This document shows, in pieces, positions 28,307 through 37,830 of a stretch of DNA of 64,000 bases (its first letter is position 1; every line of letters starts with the position of its first letter). Origin of the DNA: an uncultured Clostridium sp. (GTDB lineage Bacteria; Bacillota; Clostridia; Clostridiales; Clostridiaceae); NCBI GenBank assembly GCA_903789665.1, contig CAIFEX010000008.1, positions 32,485 to 96,484 on the forward strand, read 5' to 3'. Made by a program: the position numbers and the translations under genes. Below the pieces are notes generated by a model, which had not been told where the DNA came from, searched no databases, and worked only from the letters and a program-made list of their open reading frames with translations.

Positions 28307-29230
28307 TTATTTTTCGGCCACATATTTTCTTATATATTTGTTGAAATCCCAGAGGTGTAAAAATCTCCGGGCACTTTTATAACCAGATTCGAATAGTTTC
28401 AATCTCATATCCCTGGATATATCAAACTCAGTCGTTCTTACGCCCAAGGTGGGAATAAACACCGTTCTCACCGCATATTTGTCCTTTACATAGACTTCCT
28501 CATCTTTGTCGAGCATTGTTCCCATTATATCAAAAAGATATGAAATAAAATCTTCTCTCTTTGAATTACTGCCCCTGCCTTCCTTCTCGGTCAATTTAAA
28601 ACCTATAGTAGGCAAAGTTGGAACGTCTTTTGTATCGAATATCCATATTGGAAAATTACTAAGCAGTCCTCCATCGACTATATAGCTGCATTTATTTCCA
28701 TAACGAAGTTTCACCGGTTTAAAATACAGCGGAATACTGATACTCATCCTCACTGCATCTGCTATTTTAAATTTCATAGGATTTATTCCATAGTTCACCA
28801 GATCATCCGGAAGTATGAGCATGGATTTTTTAGTTATATCGGAAGCTATTATTTTAAGGGGTGACTTATTGCCCGCACTTATGTCCTCAAAAGTTACCTT
28901 TCCCTTTCTCAATAAAAGCTCCTCAATATATCTTCCTACAGCCTTAGACGAGTATATACCTTTATCCTTGAAAAGTGAAATAGTATTTTTTAGCATGGAG
29001 ATCTTCCAGATATCCCTTTTCTTGAAGAACATTTTTTGATCCAGGTTCATCATTATGTTCTTGAGATCTTCACCTCTATATCCCACAGCCAAAAGTGAAG
29101 CTATAATCGCCCCTGCAGAAGTTCCTGCAAATTCATTCCACCTGTACCCCATTTTTTCAAAATAACACACGGCACCTATGAGTCCTATTCCCTTTATACC
29201 CCCACCTTCAAATACAGCATTTGCCTTCAA
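28307..29230 (-). CDS. Patatin-like phospholipase
   Basis: A 307-residue lipid acyl hydrolase of the patatin/RssA type. GGGIKGIG forms the oxyanion hole, GTSAG holds the nucleophilic Ser, and DGGLLSNFP holds the catalytic Asp. No signal peptide was seen, so it is probably cytoplasmic or peripheral at the membrane. The start is TTG at 29230 with GAGGTGA 6 nt upstream; the frame stays open a further 17 codons but without a site. Substrate unknown. Confidence 0.88.
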   Translation of the reverse strand: MKANAVFEGGGIKGIGLIGAVCYFEKMGYRWNEFAGTSAGAIIASLLAVGYRGEDLKNIMMNLDQKMFFKKRDIWKISMLKNTISLFKDKGIYSSKAVGRYIEELLLRKGKVTFEDISAGNKSPLKIIASDITKKSMLILPDDLVNYGINPMKFKIADAVRMSISIPLYFKPVKLRYGNKCSYIVDGGLLSNFPIWIFDTKDVPTLPTIGFKLTEKEGRGSNSKREDFISYLFDIMGTMLDKDEEVYVKDKYAVRTVFIPTLGVRTTEFDISRDMRLKLFESGYKSARRFLHLWDFNKYIRKYVAEK

Positions 29231-29375
29231 TAAAATCACCTCAATATATAGATATGAAAGCCAATAAAATAAGACACTCAAAATCAGGTGATTCTTGAAT
29301 ATTGAATAATTTTCATATAAGTGGGAAAAATAATTTCAATCTCAATATTTTGCTTTTACAGGGAGTGATTTTAAA

Positions 29376-29741
29376 ATGAGAGTTGAAATTTATTATAATG
29401 GCCTAAAAAATGCAAACAATGCAGTGGAGAAATTAAAAAATGCAGGTTTTCCAAATGCCATGGTCGATTTAAACGACAATTACATAGATCTATACAACAC
29501 GAATTCAAATTTAGAATCCGATATGAATTTTTCAAATGTGATAAATTCCAGAAAATTCACAAATGATTCATCTCAAAAAATGTCTATTTCAGGAAGTCCA
29601 ATGTCGGGTGGATTTGAAAACTTAAGGGAGATTGAAAATACAAATTACAAAGTGGTCATAGATTCCGATTCATTCAATCTTCAAAAACTAAAAGAAGTCA
29701 TAGGAGAAACTGGGGGACAGATCAGGGATCACACTTTCTAG
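29376..29741 (+). CDS. Small hypothetical protein
   Basis: A 121-residue acidic protein. The start, RVEIYYNGLKNANNAVEKLKNAGF, recalls the first strand and helix of proteins that modify or sense by a ferredoxin-like fold (YflT-like stress proteins). A loose second copy of that pattern appears near the end (YKVVIDSDSFNLQKLKEVIGETGG). The middle is Ser/Asn-rich and looks disordered. The ATG follows AGGGAGTGA. The last 20 bp overlap the 3' end of the convergent sugar kinase gene. Function unknown. Confidence 0.6.
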   Translation: MRVEIYYNGLKNANNAVEKLKNAGFPNAMVDLNDNYIDLYNTNSNLESDMNFSNVINSRKFTNDSSQKMSISGSPMSGGFENLREIENTNYKVVIDSDSFNLQKLKEVIGETGGQIRDHTF

Positions 29742-30684
29742 ATTGCAATATAACCAATGCAGCTGCCCCTATAACACCTGCATTGGTTCCAAGTTCTGCT
29801 CTGAGTATTTTGGTATTCTCACTTATAACCTTAAAGCATCTCTTTTCCACTACTTCCTTCACTTTATCAACAACTATATTGCCGCCTTCTGAAACGCCTC
29901 CGCCTATTATCAAAACTTCCGGATCAAAACAATTCATTACATTGGCCACACATATTCCCAAATAATTCAATGCCCTATCCAATACTTCCGCAGACTTGAC
30001 ATCTCCACAACCTGCTTCTTTAAAAACTTCCTTAGCAGTTATCCTTCCATATTTACGAAGAGATGTGGGTGCCCCGCTTTCTATAACCTTTTTTGCTTCC
30101 CTTGCAATTGCAGTACCTGAAGCCAGTACCTCTGCACACCCCCTGTTGCCGCAGTTGCAAATGGGACCGTCCTTTTCCAAAGTCATATGTCCAATTTCCA
30201 GGGCGTTTTGAGTATTTCCCCTATACAGTTTGCCGTTGAGCACCGCACCTGCACCTATCCCCGTAGAAACCGTAATAAATATCATGTTTTTGCTGCCTCT
30301 GCCCGCCCCGAACATGTATTCTCCCAATGCAGCAGCATTTGCATCGTTCTCCAGATAAACAGGCAGATCAAACACACTTTTTAACGGATTTACAATATTA
30401 AAGTTTTTAAAAGGCAAATTAGGAGTGCACAATATCTCGCCCTTAATTAAGTCAAGAGGTCCGGGAGCCCCGATTCCAATGCCTTTTATTTCCCTAATGT
30501 TCAATTCGCAGTTTTTCATCATATCTTTTACAAGGACTGTCACTGTATTTAATATGGCTTTTTCTCCTCTTTCCACATTAGTTGGAAGGATTTTATGATA
30601 AATTATTTTTCCACTCAAATTCACTAAAGCAGTGCTGATCTTCGTACCTCCTAGATCCACTCCAATTACAAATCTGCCTTTCAA
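29722..30684 (-). CDS. glcK: ROK-family sugar kinase (glucokinase-like)
   Basis: A 320-residue kinase. GVDLGGTKIS is the phosphate-binding loop, ENDANAAALGE holds the catalytic region, and CNCGNRGCAE is the ROK zinc motif. Glucose is the most common substrate, but ROK kinases also act on fructose, allose and amino sugars. The TTG start at 30684 has GGAGG 7 nt upstream. It begins 28 bp after the last methyltransferase gene of the corrinoid operon and is probably co-transcribed with it, which is odd for a housekeeping glucokinase. Confidence 0.85.
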   Translation of the reverse strand: MKGRFVIGVDLGGTKISTALVNLSGKIIYHKILPTNVERGEKAILNTVTVLVKDMMKNCELNIREIKGIGIGAPGPLDLIKGEILCTPNLPFKNFNIVNPLKSVFDLPVYLENDANAAALGEYMFGAGRGSKNMIFITVSTGIGAGAVLNGKLYRGNTQNALEIGHMTLEKDGPICNCGNRGCAEVLASGTAIAREAKKVIESGAPTSLRKYGRITAKEVFKEAGCGDVKSAEVLDRALNYLGICVANVMNCFDPEVLIIGGGVSEGGNIVVDKVKEVVEKRCFKVISENTKILRAELGTNAGVIGAAALVILQSRKCDP

Positions 30685-30712
30685 ATCAATACCTCCCAAT
30701 TAAAGATTTCAC

Positions 30713-31747
30713 TTATATAGTATACAGCTCCTTAAAATCCTTTGCAGTTTTCACCATAGCTTTTATATTTACAAGGGGCGTTCTAGGCCCTATTCCGCAA
30801 GCAGGTGACAGTATATCCACTCCCGATTTGATACAATTAAAACACATTTTCCTGATATCCTCCGGTCTCGCGTTTTCAAGAGAAAATGTACTCATATTTC
30901 CCATTATGGCTTTATCTTTTACATTGCTGCACATCTGCTTTATACTTGTAATCGAATCAAAACTTACAGCATTGCTGTGAAGTTCATTTAACTCAGAGTA
31001 TATACTTTTCAATTTGCCGCATATATGTACTATGATGCCATATTCAGTGTATTTTTTCAAGGAATCTACAATTTTGTTCAAATAGGGAAGCGTAAAATTT
31101 CTGAAATTTTTAGGACCCATTATTTCTCCTGTACCGCTGGGATCCGATATGGTAAGTAAATCTGCACCGGCTTCAAGCTGTGCCCTCCCGAATTTCACAA
31201 GATTATCTACGATAAATTCCATAAATTCATGAGCTTTGTCTTTTTTTCTGATAATTTCTCTAAAAAATATTTCAGGTTCTACTAGAGAAGAGGCAACACT
31301 TACCGGACCTGTCAAATTTGCCATGATAGGTACAGGCAAATTCTTTTCCTTCAGAATCTTTATGGCCTCCAAGACCACTTTAGGTCTCCCGCTGTTTATA
31401 TCTATATCCCTCAACTTATGCAAATCTTCTACTGAATTTATGGGATATCCGACAATCCTAGGTTCATTTATCTTGCCGCCCAATGAGACTTTCGCTCCCA
31501 TAGCTTCCGCCTCTACAGTCATACAAAATGGAACTCCAACATTTTCAAATCCTCCGTATTTGTAAATTCCGGCTGCAAGTCCTGCCATGTACTTTTCATC
31601 TATATGTGCTCTCGGCCAGCTGTATCCAGTTAAATCCATAATTTCACTAATTGCCATATTCATCATTCCACCAGGACATATACAAGGCGGTCTGTCAACT
31701 TTATGTCCTTCTAAAACCATTTTCAAACGTTTTTTTGGAGTCAACAT
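30713..31747 (-). CDS. URO-D family corrinoid methyltransferase (C)
   Basis: A 344-residue TIM-barrel protein of the uroporphyrinogen decarboxylase superfamily. The zinc/thiol set of MtaA/MtbA-type methyltransferases is present: H241 and C243 in VHICGK, and C317 in SPACGIGPRTPL. True URO-D lacks these. It is therefore expected to move a methyl group to or from the cobalt of the nearby corrinoid protein. It lies 11 bp after the second methyltransferase gene. The methyl donor and acceptor cannot be read from sequence; the product may resemble MtbA, but clostridia lack coenzyme M as a rule. Confidence 0.82.
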   Translation of the reverse strand: MLTPKKRLKMVLEGHKVDRPPCICPGGMMNMAISEIMDLTGYSWPRAHIDEKYMAGLAAGIYKYGGFENVGVPFCMTVEAEAMGAKVSLGGKINEPRIVGYPINSVEDLHKLRDIDINSGRPKVVLEAIKILKEKNLPVPIMANLTGPVSVASSLVEPEIFFREIIRKKDKAHEFMEFIVDNLVKFGRAQLEAGADLLTISDPSGTGEIMGPKNFRNFTLPYLNKIVDSLKKYTEYGIIVHICGKLKSIYSELNELHSNAVSFDSITSIKQMCSNVKDKAIMGNMSTFSLENARPEDIRKMCFNCIKSGVDILSPACGIGPRTPLVNIKAMVKTAKDFKELYTI

Positions 31748-31758
31748 ATAAAAAACAC

Positions 31759-32838
31759 CTACTTTACCTTCATATTTTCCAATTTTTCCTCATCTACAGG
31801 ATAACCTATCTCTCTGACAGTATCCATCATAGTTTGTATATTCTCAAAAGGTGTCTCCACCGGAAGGCTGCATCCGGACATAACCACATAACCTTTCGAA
31901 GTATTGTACCCTTCTTTTACAGCTTCTACAACTGCATTTCTTATATCCTTTTTAGTCCCTGCATACATTATACCGGAGGGATCTACATTCCCAAGTATCT
32001 TCATCCTGTCTCCAATAGTTTCACTACATTCTGCAAGACTCACTACATTGTCCATGCTAAAACCCGTAACTCCATCCTCTGCCATATCTCCAACATCATT
32101 CCATATCTTTTTCGTATTTCCACATATATGAAGTATACAGCCAGAGCCCTTTGATTTTATAAATCCAACAAGTTCTCTCAAATACGGTGCACAAAATTCT
32201 CTAAAATGTTTTGGATTTACCACGGTGCAGGAAGCCAAAGGCTCCGATATAGTCGGCGTGAGACCGTTTTCTATAATAATTTTGGTATATTCTATACAGT
32301 TTTCAAGAGATATCCTGCATAATTTATGCACTGCCTCGGGATTTTTCAACAAAAGTCTGGTCATTTTATCCACTCCTATTAAAAAGAAAGCATTTGAAAA
32401 AGGACCAACTATGCCGCCTGAACAGGGAACTTCTTCTCCAATCTCATCTACCAGGTATTTCATGGCTTCTATAAAAACCGGAAGCCTGCCGTCTTTATAT
32501 GGGTTTGCTACTCTAAGCTTATCTATATCTTTAACATCCTCTATAGCCGGCTCGAGCAAATCTGCTGTATTATCCTCAGGGAGCACCAGTTTTGCCCCCA
32601 TGGCTTCAGCCCAAACATAAAGATCGGTAAATACCCTTACACTGTCCATGCCAAATCTCCTGTAAGAAGCTATCTGGGCTTCAGCTATAGCTTTTCCACT
32701 TGTATTGAAGTCAGATATCCTGCAGCCATAGACACGGGCAACTCCATTTGCTATATTTGGATTGCAGGGCAGCCTGTCAACTTCTTCTCCCTTCGCCAGG
32801 GCTTCAGCTCTCTCTTTGGGAGTCATTTTATCTTTCAC
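31759..32838 (-). CDS. URO-D family corrinoid methyltransferase (B)
   Basis: A 359-residue member of the same superfamily but clearly different from its neighbours. The zinc motif is H237 and C239 (LHICGN) with C323 (SGCSLPVETP). The N-terminus MTPKERAEALAKGEEVDRLPC is the usual URO-D-like opening. It starts at a GTG that overlaps the end of the corrinoid gene by 11 bp; an ATG 12 bp later is the alternative. The overlap implies coupled translation with the corrinoid protein, making it the best candidate for that protein's direct partner. Confidence 0.82.
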   Translation of the reverse strand: MKDKMTPKERAEALAKGEEVDRLPCNPNIANGVARVYGCRISDFNTSGKAIAEAQIASYRRFGMDSVRVFTDLYVWAEAMGAKLVLPEDNTADLLEPAIEDVKDIDKLRVANPYKDGRLPVFIEAMKYLVDEIGEEVPCSGGIVGPFSNAFFLIGVDKMTRLLLKNPEAVHKLCRISLENCIEYTKIIIENGLTPTISEPLASCTVVNPKHFREFCAPYLRELVGFIKSKGSGCILHICGNTKKIWNDVGDMAEDGVTGFSMDNVVSLAECSETIGDRMKILGNVDPSGIMYAGTKKDIRNAVVEAVKEGYNTSKGYVVMSGCSLPVETPFENIQTMMDTVREIGYPVDEEKLENMKVK

Positions 32839-33514
32839 TTAAAACACCGCCTTTTGACAGGGAAGATTTTGATTCAAACAATTTTCTTGCTGTCTTAGCA
32901 GCCTTTGATGCATCCGTAGTATATATATCAGCTCCTATTTTGTCTGCAAAACTCTGCGAAATAGGTCCTCCACCTACCATGACCTTTACTTTGTCCCTTA
33001 TACCTTCACTTTTCAACAATTTTATAACTTGATCCATACCGTCCATAGTGGTGGTCATAAGAGTGGATAAAGCTATTATATCAGCCCCAACCTCTTTTGT
33101 TTTACTTACAAAATCCGCAGGTGGTACATCCCTTCCCAAATCTATAACTTCAAACCCCTCGGTTTCCATCATTATCTTTACAAGGTTTTTACCTATATCA
33201 TGTGTATCTCCCTCTACAACTCCTATTACAACTTTATGTTTATTATTTTCCTCATTTTTATCAAGGTGCGGTCTCAATACACCAAGACCTGCATACATGG
33301 CATCTGAACACATCAAAAGTTCCGGTATATAGTACTCCTCCTGCTCGTATAAAATTCCTGCCCTGTTCATGCCGTCAGATAACCCCTTGTCTATGGCATC
33401 ATAAGCTTTTAAGCCCTCCTGCACCCATTTTTGGGATGCTTTTACCGCCTTTTCTTCCTCCATATCCACTACAGAATTTGACAGTTCCTTTAATAAGTCT
33501 TCTTTAATGCTCAT
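32828..33514 (-). CDS. Methyltransferase-cognate corrinoid protein
   Basis: A 228-residue methyl carrier of the MtaC/MtbC/MtvC type. The helical cap domain (about 1-90) is followed by a Rossmann-like B12 domain with DTHDIGKN, in which H105 is the lower axial cobalt ligand. It also shows the SALSTLMTTT-like segment (IIALSTLMTTTMDG) and GGGPIS. It would accept a methyl group from one methyltransferase and pass it to another. The ATG follows AGGGAGAGG. It lies between two URO-D-type genes. Confidence 0.93.
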   Translation of the reverse strand: MSIKEDLLKELSNSVVDMEEEKAVKASQKWVQEGLKAYDAIDKGLSDGMNRAGILYEQEEYYIPELLMCSDAMYAGLGVLRPHLDKNEENNKHKVVIGVVEGDTHDIGKNLVKIMMETEGFEVIDLGRDVPPADFVSKTKEVGADIIALSTLMTTTMDGMDQVIKLLKSEGIRDKVKVMVGGGPISQSFADKIGADIYTTDASKAAKTARKLFESKSSLSKGGVLSER

Positions 33515-33541
33515 TCATATCCTCTCCCTTAAATCTATTTA

Positions 33542-34414
33542 TTATAAATTTATCTTCCAAATTATAGGTTCTTTCATTTTAACTGAAGTTTTTCTCATAC
33601 AATTATGTCCTACTATTTTTATATCCTTCCTATTTTCTATTATGTAATTGAGCGCCTCTCCATAGGTAATTCCATTTTCAACCTCAACAGGCTGTGATGT
33701 TACAAATCCTCCATTGTCCATGGAACTTGAAGTAATGCCGCAGAAATGTACAATTGCACCTTGTAATTTGGGATATAATCTTTTCAAAACTTCATAACTA
33801 TATCTTCCGCTGTAATTTTTATATACCCTGGGTCCCAATATATCTAAAGTTCCTGCTGAATCGCCAAATGAAATTATATTTGCCCCACTTTTAATTCCAG
33901 CTTCCGCAAAGGCAACTATACCGTCTATGATCACCTCCATAAAGTCATCTACCAAAGTTTTATCTTTTCTAATAGCTTTATAAAATGTTCTCGGATCTGT
34001 CAATGAACTCATTATGGTAAAAGGTCCCTGGACAGCCAATGCAGTTTTTTCCCCGCTGCTGCTTAAAATTTTTACAGCCTTCAATACCTGGCTAATCCTT
34101 CCTTTATTTAAATCAATAGGTTTTATCTTTTCAAAATCCTCCATATTTTTAAATACATAATTTGAAACTCTGGGTCCTTTTTTCATATCGCCCATTTTTA
34201 TGTCCGCCCCGAAGGCCTCTGCCTCTACAGTCATACAAAAGGGAACCATGGACATAGTATCTCTATCGCATATCCTTACAGCCTTCGCAAGTTTGGCCAT
34301 GTCTTCACCGCTGTAGTGTACTTCTGGAAAGCTGACACCGCTCTTTTGTACTGCTTCTTCAGTTATGTCGTCATAATTATCATTCACACATTTAAAATCA
34401 ATGGTATATTCCAT
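33542..34414 (-). CDS. URO-D family corrinoid methyltransferase (A), short form
   Basis: A 290-residue member, shorter than the other two (344 and 359). It lacks the usual P-x-E-R-L opening but starts with a good GGGGGTGG site. MVPFCMTVEAEAFGADI is nearly the same as in protein C, so A and C are closer to each other than to B. The zinc set is H223 and C225 (VHFCG) with C272 (VGHNCMR). The C-terminus is short. It follows the activator gene by 19 bp. It could be a substrate-specific methyltransferase or an acceptor-side enzyme. Confidence 0.78.
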   Translation of the reverse strand: MEYTIDFKCVNDNYDDITEEAVQKSGVSFPEVHYSGEDMAKLAKAVRICDRDTMSMVPFCMTVEAEAFGADIKMGDMKKGPRVSNYVFKNMEDFEKIKPIDLNKGRISQVLKAVKILSSSGEKTALAVQGPFTIMSSLTDPRTFYKAIRKDKTLVDDFMEVIIDGIVAFAEAGIKSGANIISFGDSAGTLDILGPRVYKNYSGRYSYEVLKRLYPKLQGAIVHFCGITSSSMDNGGFVTSQPVEVENGITYGEALNYIIENRKDIKIVGHNCMRKTSVKMKEPIIWKINL

Positions 34415-34433
34415 AAAACCACCCCCAAAATTT

Positions 34434-36125
34434 CTAAAAATTCAATGCTTTTATAAAATAGTCCTGGAAATCATCTTTTAAAGACAGCTCCACTACATCT
34501 ATACTCTTTCTTATTTCATTCATTTTATGAAGCTTGTCTTTATTTACGATGGCCATTCTTGCACCTTCTACAGAGGAGTTTCCCACAAAGCTTATGTTTC
34601 CTCTAAATCCCTTTGGAATAAGTCCTATTTTCTTTATGCTCTCTGCATTAATATGATAACCAAAAGCACCTGCTATAACTATTTCCTCTATATTCTTTAT
34701 ATCTATGTCTATTTCTTTTAAAAGCATTTCCATGCCCGAACATATGGCCCCTTTTGCCAGCTGAATTTGTCTTATGTCTCTCTGGGATATAAATACTCTG
34801 TCTGTTATATAGAATTTTTTTCCAGAAAGCCTGTCTCTGATTTTTTCCGGAAGCGTCCTGTTAAATCTACCGGTTTTAGTTATTATACCCCTTTCCAAAA
34901 AAGCTGCCCCGATGTCCAAGAGTGCACTGCCGCAAATTCCCGATGCCTCTTTATTCCCTATAGTAGTGTAATTTATCCCATAATTCTCATTTATATTGAA
35001 ATTATCTATGGCATCCTGTTCGGCCCTCATTCCACAGTCGATATTCATCCCCTCAAGTGCCGGCCCCGCAGCTGTGGAACAAGCTACCATTTTTCCGCCA
35101 TATACAGCAACTATTTCTCCATTGGTCCCAATATCTATGAATAAGGACGGGGCAGTTTTCCTATAAAAATCCACAGCTACAATTCCCGAGATTATATCTG
35201 CACCTATATATGGCGAAGCCGAGGGGAGAACTGTCACAAATCCCCGCCCGTTTATATGTATATCAAGCTCTCCTGCCTTTAAATTCAGCATATTCAAAAA
35301 TACGGCCTTATAGGGAAACACAGCTATTGAATCGGCTTTGACTCCTAAAAACAAATGAAGCATCGTAGTATTAGCAGCTATTGAAACCCTGTAGATTTCA
35401 TCCCTTTTATAATTTTTACCTACAAGCTCTCCAATCATGTAATCGATTTTTTCTCTTATACACCTGCTTAAGACTTCACTTCCGCCTTCATTTTCCATGG
35501 AATAATTTATCCTTGAAATCACATCTCCCCCATATTTCGTCTGTGGATTCAACCCCGAAACTCTTTTTAACACCCGTCCATCTTCCAAATCTATCAGATA
35601 AGCAGATATACCAGTAGTTCCTATATCCACAGCAGCCCCTAAAATATTTCCCAAACGTTCACCTACATCCAGCAGAACATTCTTAAACAAAATTCCCTCA
35701 ATTTTATCTGAACCCTTTTTCTTCAACAGCCCCAATTTTTTTAAAACCTCCAAATCCTTTACTTCATAATCAGAAATAGAAGTTATTGAAATTTTTTTAA
35801 ATTCACTTTTAATCTCTACATTTTTACAATATCCCCTATTTACAGTTTTCAAACCACTTCCCTTTTGAAAGAGTCTAACACTTACGTCACCCTCAATTTT
35901 GGCCATACAAGACAATCTGACATTTTCCCCCTTTGCCAGATCATATTCCTCCACAGTCTTAGGACTCAGTTTACCAAAGGCCATAATCTTGCACTTTCCA
36001 CATTTTCCAGAACCACCGCAAAAAGTTTCCACATTAAGACCTGCTTCCCTTATACAGTCCAAAAGTCTTGTACCTTTTTTTACATAAGTCTTCATATTTT
36101 TATTCAAAAAAGTAACACAGCACAT
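34434..36125 (-). CDS. Reductive activator of corrinoid proteins (RACo/RamA-like, DUF4445)
   Basis: A 563-residue protein. The N-terminal 2Fe-2S ferredoxin domain has C36, C42, C45 (FCGGSGKCGKC) and C73. An ASKHA ATPase domain follows, with AAVDIGTTGISAYL and, later, FIDIGTNGEIV. It uses ATP to reduce inactive Co(II) corrinoid back to Co(I). As the first gene of the operon it is dedicated to the corrinoid protein encoded downstream. The ATG has GAGGAGTAGG upstream. Confidence 0.88.
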   Translation of the reverse strand: MCCVTFLNKNMKTYVKKGTRLLDCIREAGLNVETFCGGSGKCGKCKIMAFGKLSPKTVEEYDLAKGENVRLSCMAKIEGDVSVRLFQKGSGLKTVNRGYCKNVEIKSEFKKISITSISDYEVKDLEVLKKLGLLKKKGSDKIEGILFKNVLLDVGERLGNILGAAVDIGTTGISAYLIDLEDGRVLKRVSGLNPQTKYGGDVISRINYSMENEGGSEVLSRCIREKIDYMIGELVGKNYKRDEIYRVSIAANTTMLHLFLGVKADSIAVFPYKAVFLNMLNLKAGELDIHINGRGFVTVLPSASPYIGADIISGIVAVDFYRKTAPSLFIDIGTNGEIVAVYGGKMVACSTAAGPALEGMNIDCGMRAEQDAIDNFNINENYGINYTTIGNKEASGICGSALLDIGAAFLERGIITKTGRFNRTLPEKIRDRLSGKKFYITDRVFISQRDIRQIQLAKGAICSGMEMLLKEIDIDIKNIEEIVIAGAFGYHINAESIKKIGLIPKGFRGNISFVGNSSVEGARMAIVNKDKLHKMNEIRKSIDVVELSLKDDFQDYFIKALNF

Positions 36126-36235
36126 TTTCCTACTCCTCTAAAATCTTTAAACTATTTATTTTACAACAATATTGTATCATAGATATAATCGATATGCCGA
36201 TTCATATAAATTATCATCAAATACTCATCTATAAC

Positions 36236-36290
36236 AAAAAGATATAAAAGTGAGAACCAAATTTTCTTATTCCCACTTTTATATCTTTTA
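36236..36290 (-). terminator. Terminator of the symporter gene
   Basis: A 16-bp stem, AAAAGATATAAAAGTG...CACTTTTATATCTTTT, starts at the symporter stop codon. The AT-rich flanks could allow function in both directions, shielding the corrinoid operon that starts 110 bp away. Confidence 0.8.
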
Positions 36291-37571
36291 GGCGGTTATT
36301 TTGTCATTTAAAATACTCTTATAGTAATTATCCCCTTTTTCACTGTCATATTTATGCTCCCAATTGGAAACAAATATACTTGCAAGAGAATTTCCCAAAA
36401 CATTTACCACAGTTCGGGCCATGTCCAAAAGACGATCAATTCCAGCTATAAAAGCAAGCCCTTCCGCGGGAAGACCTACCGCACCCAATGTGGCCAGCAA
36501 AACTACAAAAGAAGCTCCAGGTACGCCCGCTATGCCTTTCGAAGTTATCATAAGCACCACTATCAAACTTATCTGGGCTCCAATTGAAAGATGTATTCCA
36601 TAGAGCTGTGCTATAAATAAAGCCGCAATGGACTCATATAGAGTGGAACCGTCCAAGTTGAATGTATAGCCTGTTGGAATTACAAAGGAAACTATGGCAT
36701 CCGGGCACCCATATTTCTGCATTTTTTTCATTATTCTAGGAAGAACTGTCTCCGAGCTGGCTGTACTAAAAGCAAGGATAATTTCGTCTTTTAATATCCT
36801 TATTAATTTAAATATACTGTTACCTACAATTTTTGCCGCTATGCCCATAAATATCAATATAAACAGAATCATGGCTGAATAAACCACCAGCATTAATTTT
36901 CCAAGAGGTAAAAGTGATTTAAGCCCGAAGTTACATACAGTAACCCCAATAAGTGCAAATACACCAATAGGAGCGGTTTTCATAATTGTGTTCGTTACCC
37001 AGAACATGGCATCCGCCGTACCTTGAAAAAATTTCAACAAAGGCTTGCCCTTTTCTCCAATAGAAGAAATGCCAAGTCCGAACATAACGGAAAAGAATAT
37101 GATAGGAAGCATGTCTCCCTTGCTTAGAGACTCTGCAATATTGCTTGGAACTATATTGATTATAGTATCCACAAATCCCTTATTGGTAGCTTTTTTGGCA
37201 GTATCCACATAACTGCTGATACTTGTTTTGGAAAGTGAACTCATGTCAACTCCCATGCCCGGATGAAATACATTTCCAATTATAATTCCCACAATCAAGG
37301 CAATAGTAGTCATGACCTCAAAATACACTATTGTCTTCAATGCAAGAACACCTATCTTTTTCAAATCACCCACCCCGGCAACACCTACTATAAGGCAGGA
37401 CACTACAATTGGAATAACTATCATCTTGATCAGCCTTATAAATATAGTCCCAAAGGGCTGTAAAATCTTGCTCACATTTGGATTTCCATAGAACACGGCT
37501 CCAACTACCACTCCAAGAACAAGACCTATGAGAATTTGAGTGGCCAGTCCACCTTTAAGCCTTTTCTTCAT
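36288..37571 (-). CDS. Glutamate/dicarboxylate:cation symporter (DAACS family)
   Basis: A 427-residue membrane transporter of the GltP/GltT/DctA family. Hairpin HP1 shows FSTASSETVLP (the serine-rich motif), helix 7 shows PTGYTFNLDGSTLY, and HP2 shows GIAGVPGASFVVL. These bind substrate and Na+ or H+. Glutamate, aspartate or C4-dicarboxylates are the likely cargo. It is divergent from a two-component system of the GlnK/GlnL type, which may control it. Confidence 0.9.
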   Translation of the reverse strand: MKKRLKGGLATQILIGLVLGVVVGAVFYGNPNVSKILQPFGTIFIRLIKMIVIPIVVSCLIVGVAGVGDLKKIGVLALKTIVYFEVMTTIALIVGIIIGNVFHPGMGVDMSSLSKTSISSYVDTAKKATNKGFVDTIINIVPSNIAESLSKGDMLPIIFFSVMFGLGISSIGEKGKPLLKFFQGTADAMFWVTNTIMKTAPIGVFALIGVTVCNFGLKSLLPLGKLMLVVYSAMILFILIFMGIAAKIVGNSIFKLIRILKDEIILAFSTASSETVLPRIMKKMQKYGCPDAIVSFVIPTGYTFNLDGSTLYESIAALFIAQLYGIHLSIGAQISLIVVLMITSKGIAGVPGASFVVLLATLGAVGLPAEGLAFIAGIDRLLDMARTVVNVLGNSLASIFVSNWEHKYDSEKGDNYYKSILNDKITA

Positions 37572-37830
37572 TTAAATTTCCCCCCAGCTTCTTGTCAAAA
37601 CCATACAAGTTTTTTGAAAAACATTTCTTTGTTATATATTACATGCTATATATTACACGACAGTATACAAAAAAATATAATATTATACTTCAATATACAC
37701 AAAAATTTTTATAATTTTATAATTAATGAATACAATATCACATATTATTTCATGTTCTCCAAATATCAATCACATTTTTATGTTATAATATTTTATATTC
37801 CAAAGATATATCAAAGAGGTGAATATCTAC

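Noticed and set aside
31651..32154. A 167-codon plus-strand frame within the URO-D genes
   Set aside because: It spans the end of one methyltransferase gene and the start of the next in antisense and resembles no protein.
33542..34414. The short URO-D protein A as a truncated pseudogene
   Set aside because: It has a strong ribosome site, complete zinc ligands (H223, C225, C272) and proper spacing to both neighbours, so it is treated as a real short form.
30713..34414. The URO-D proteins as haem-pathway uroporphyrinogen decarboxylases
   Set aside because: They carry the His-x-Cys...Cys zinc set of corrinoid methyltransferases, and the operon contains a corrinoid protein and its activator, not haem genes.
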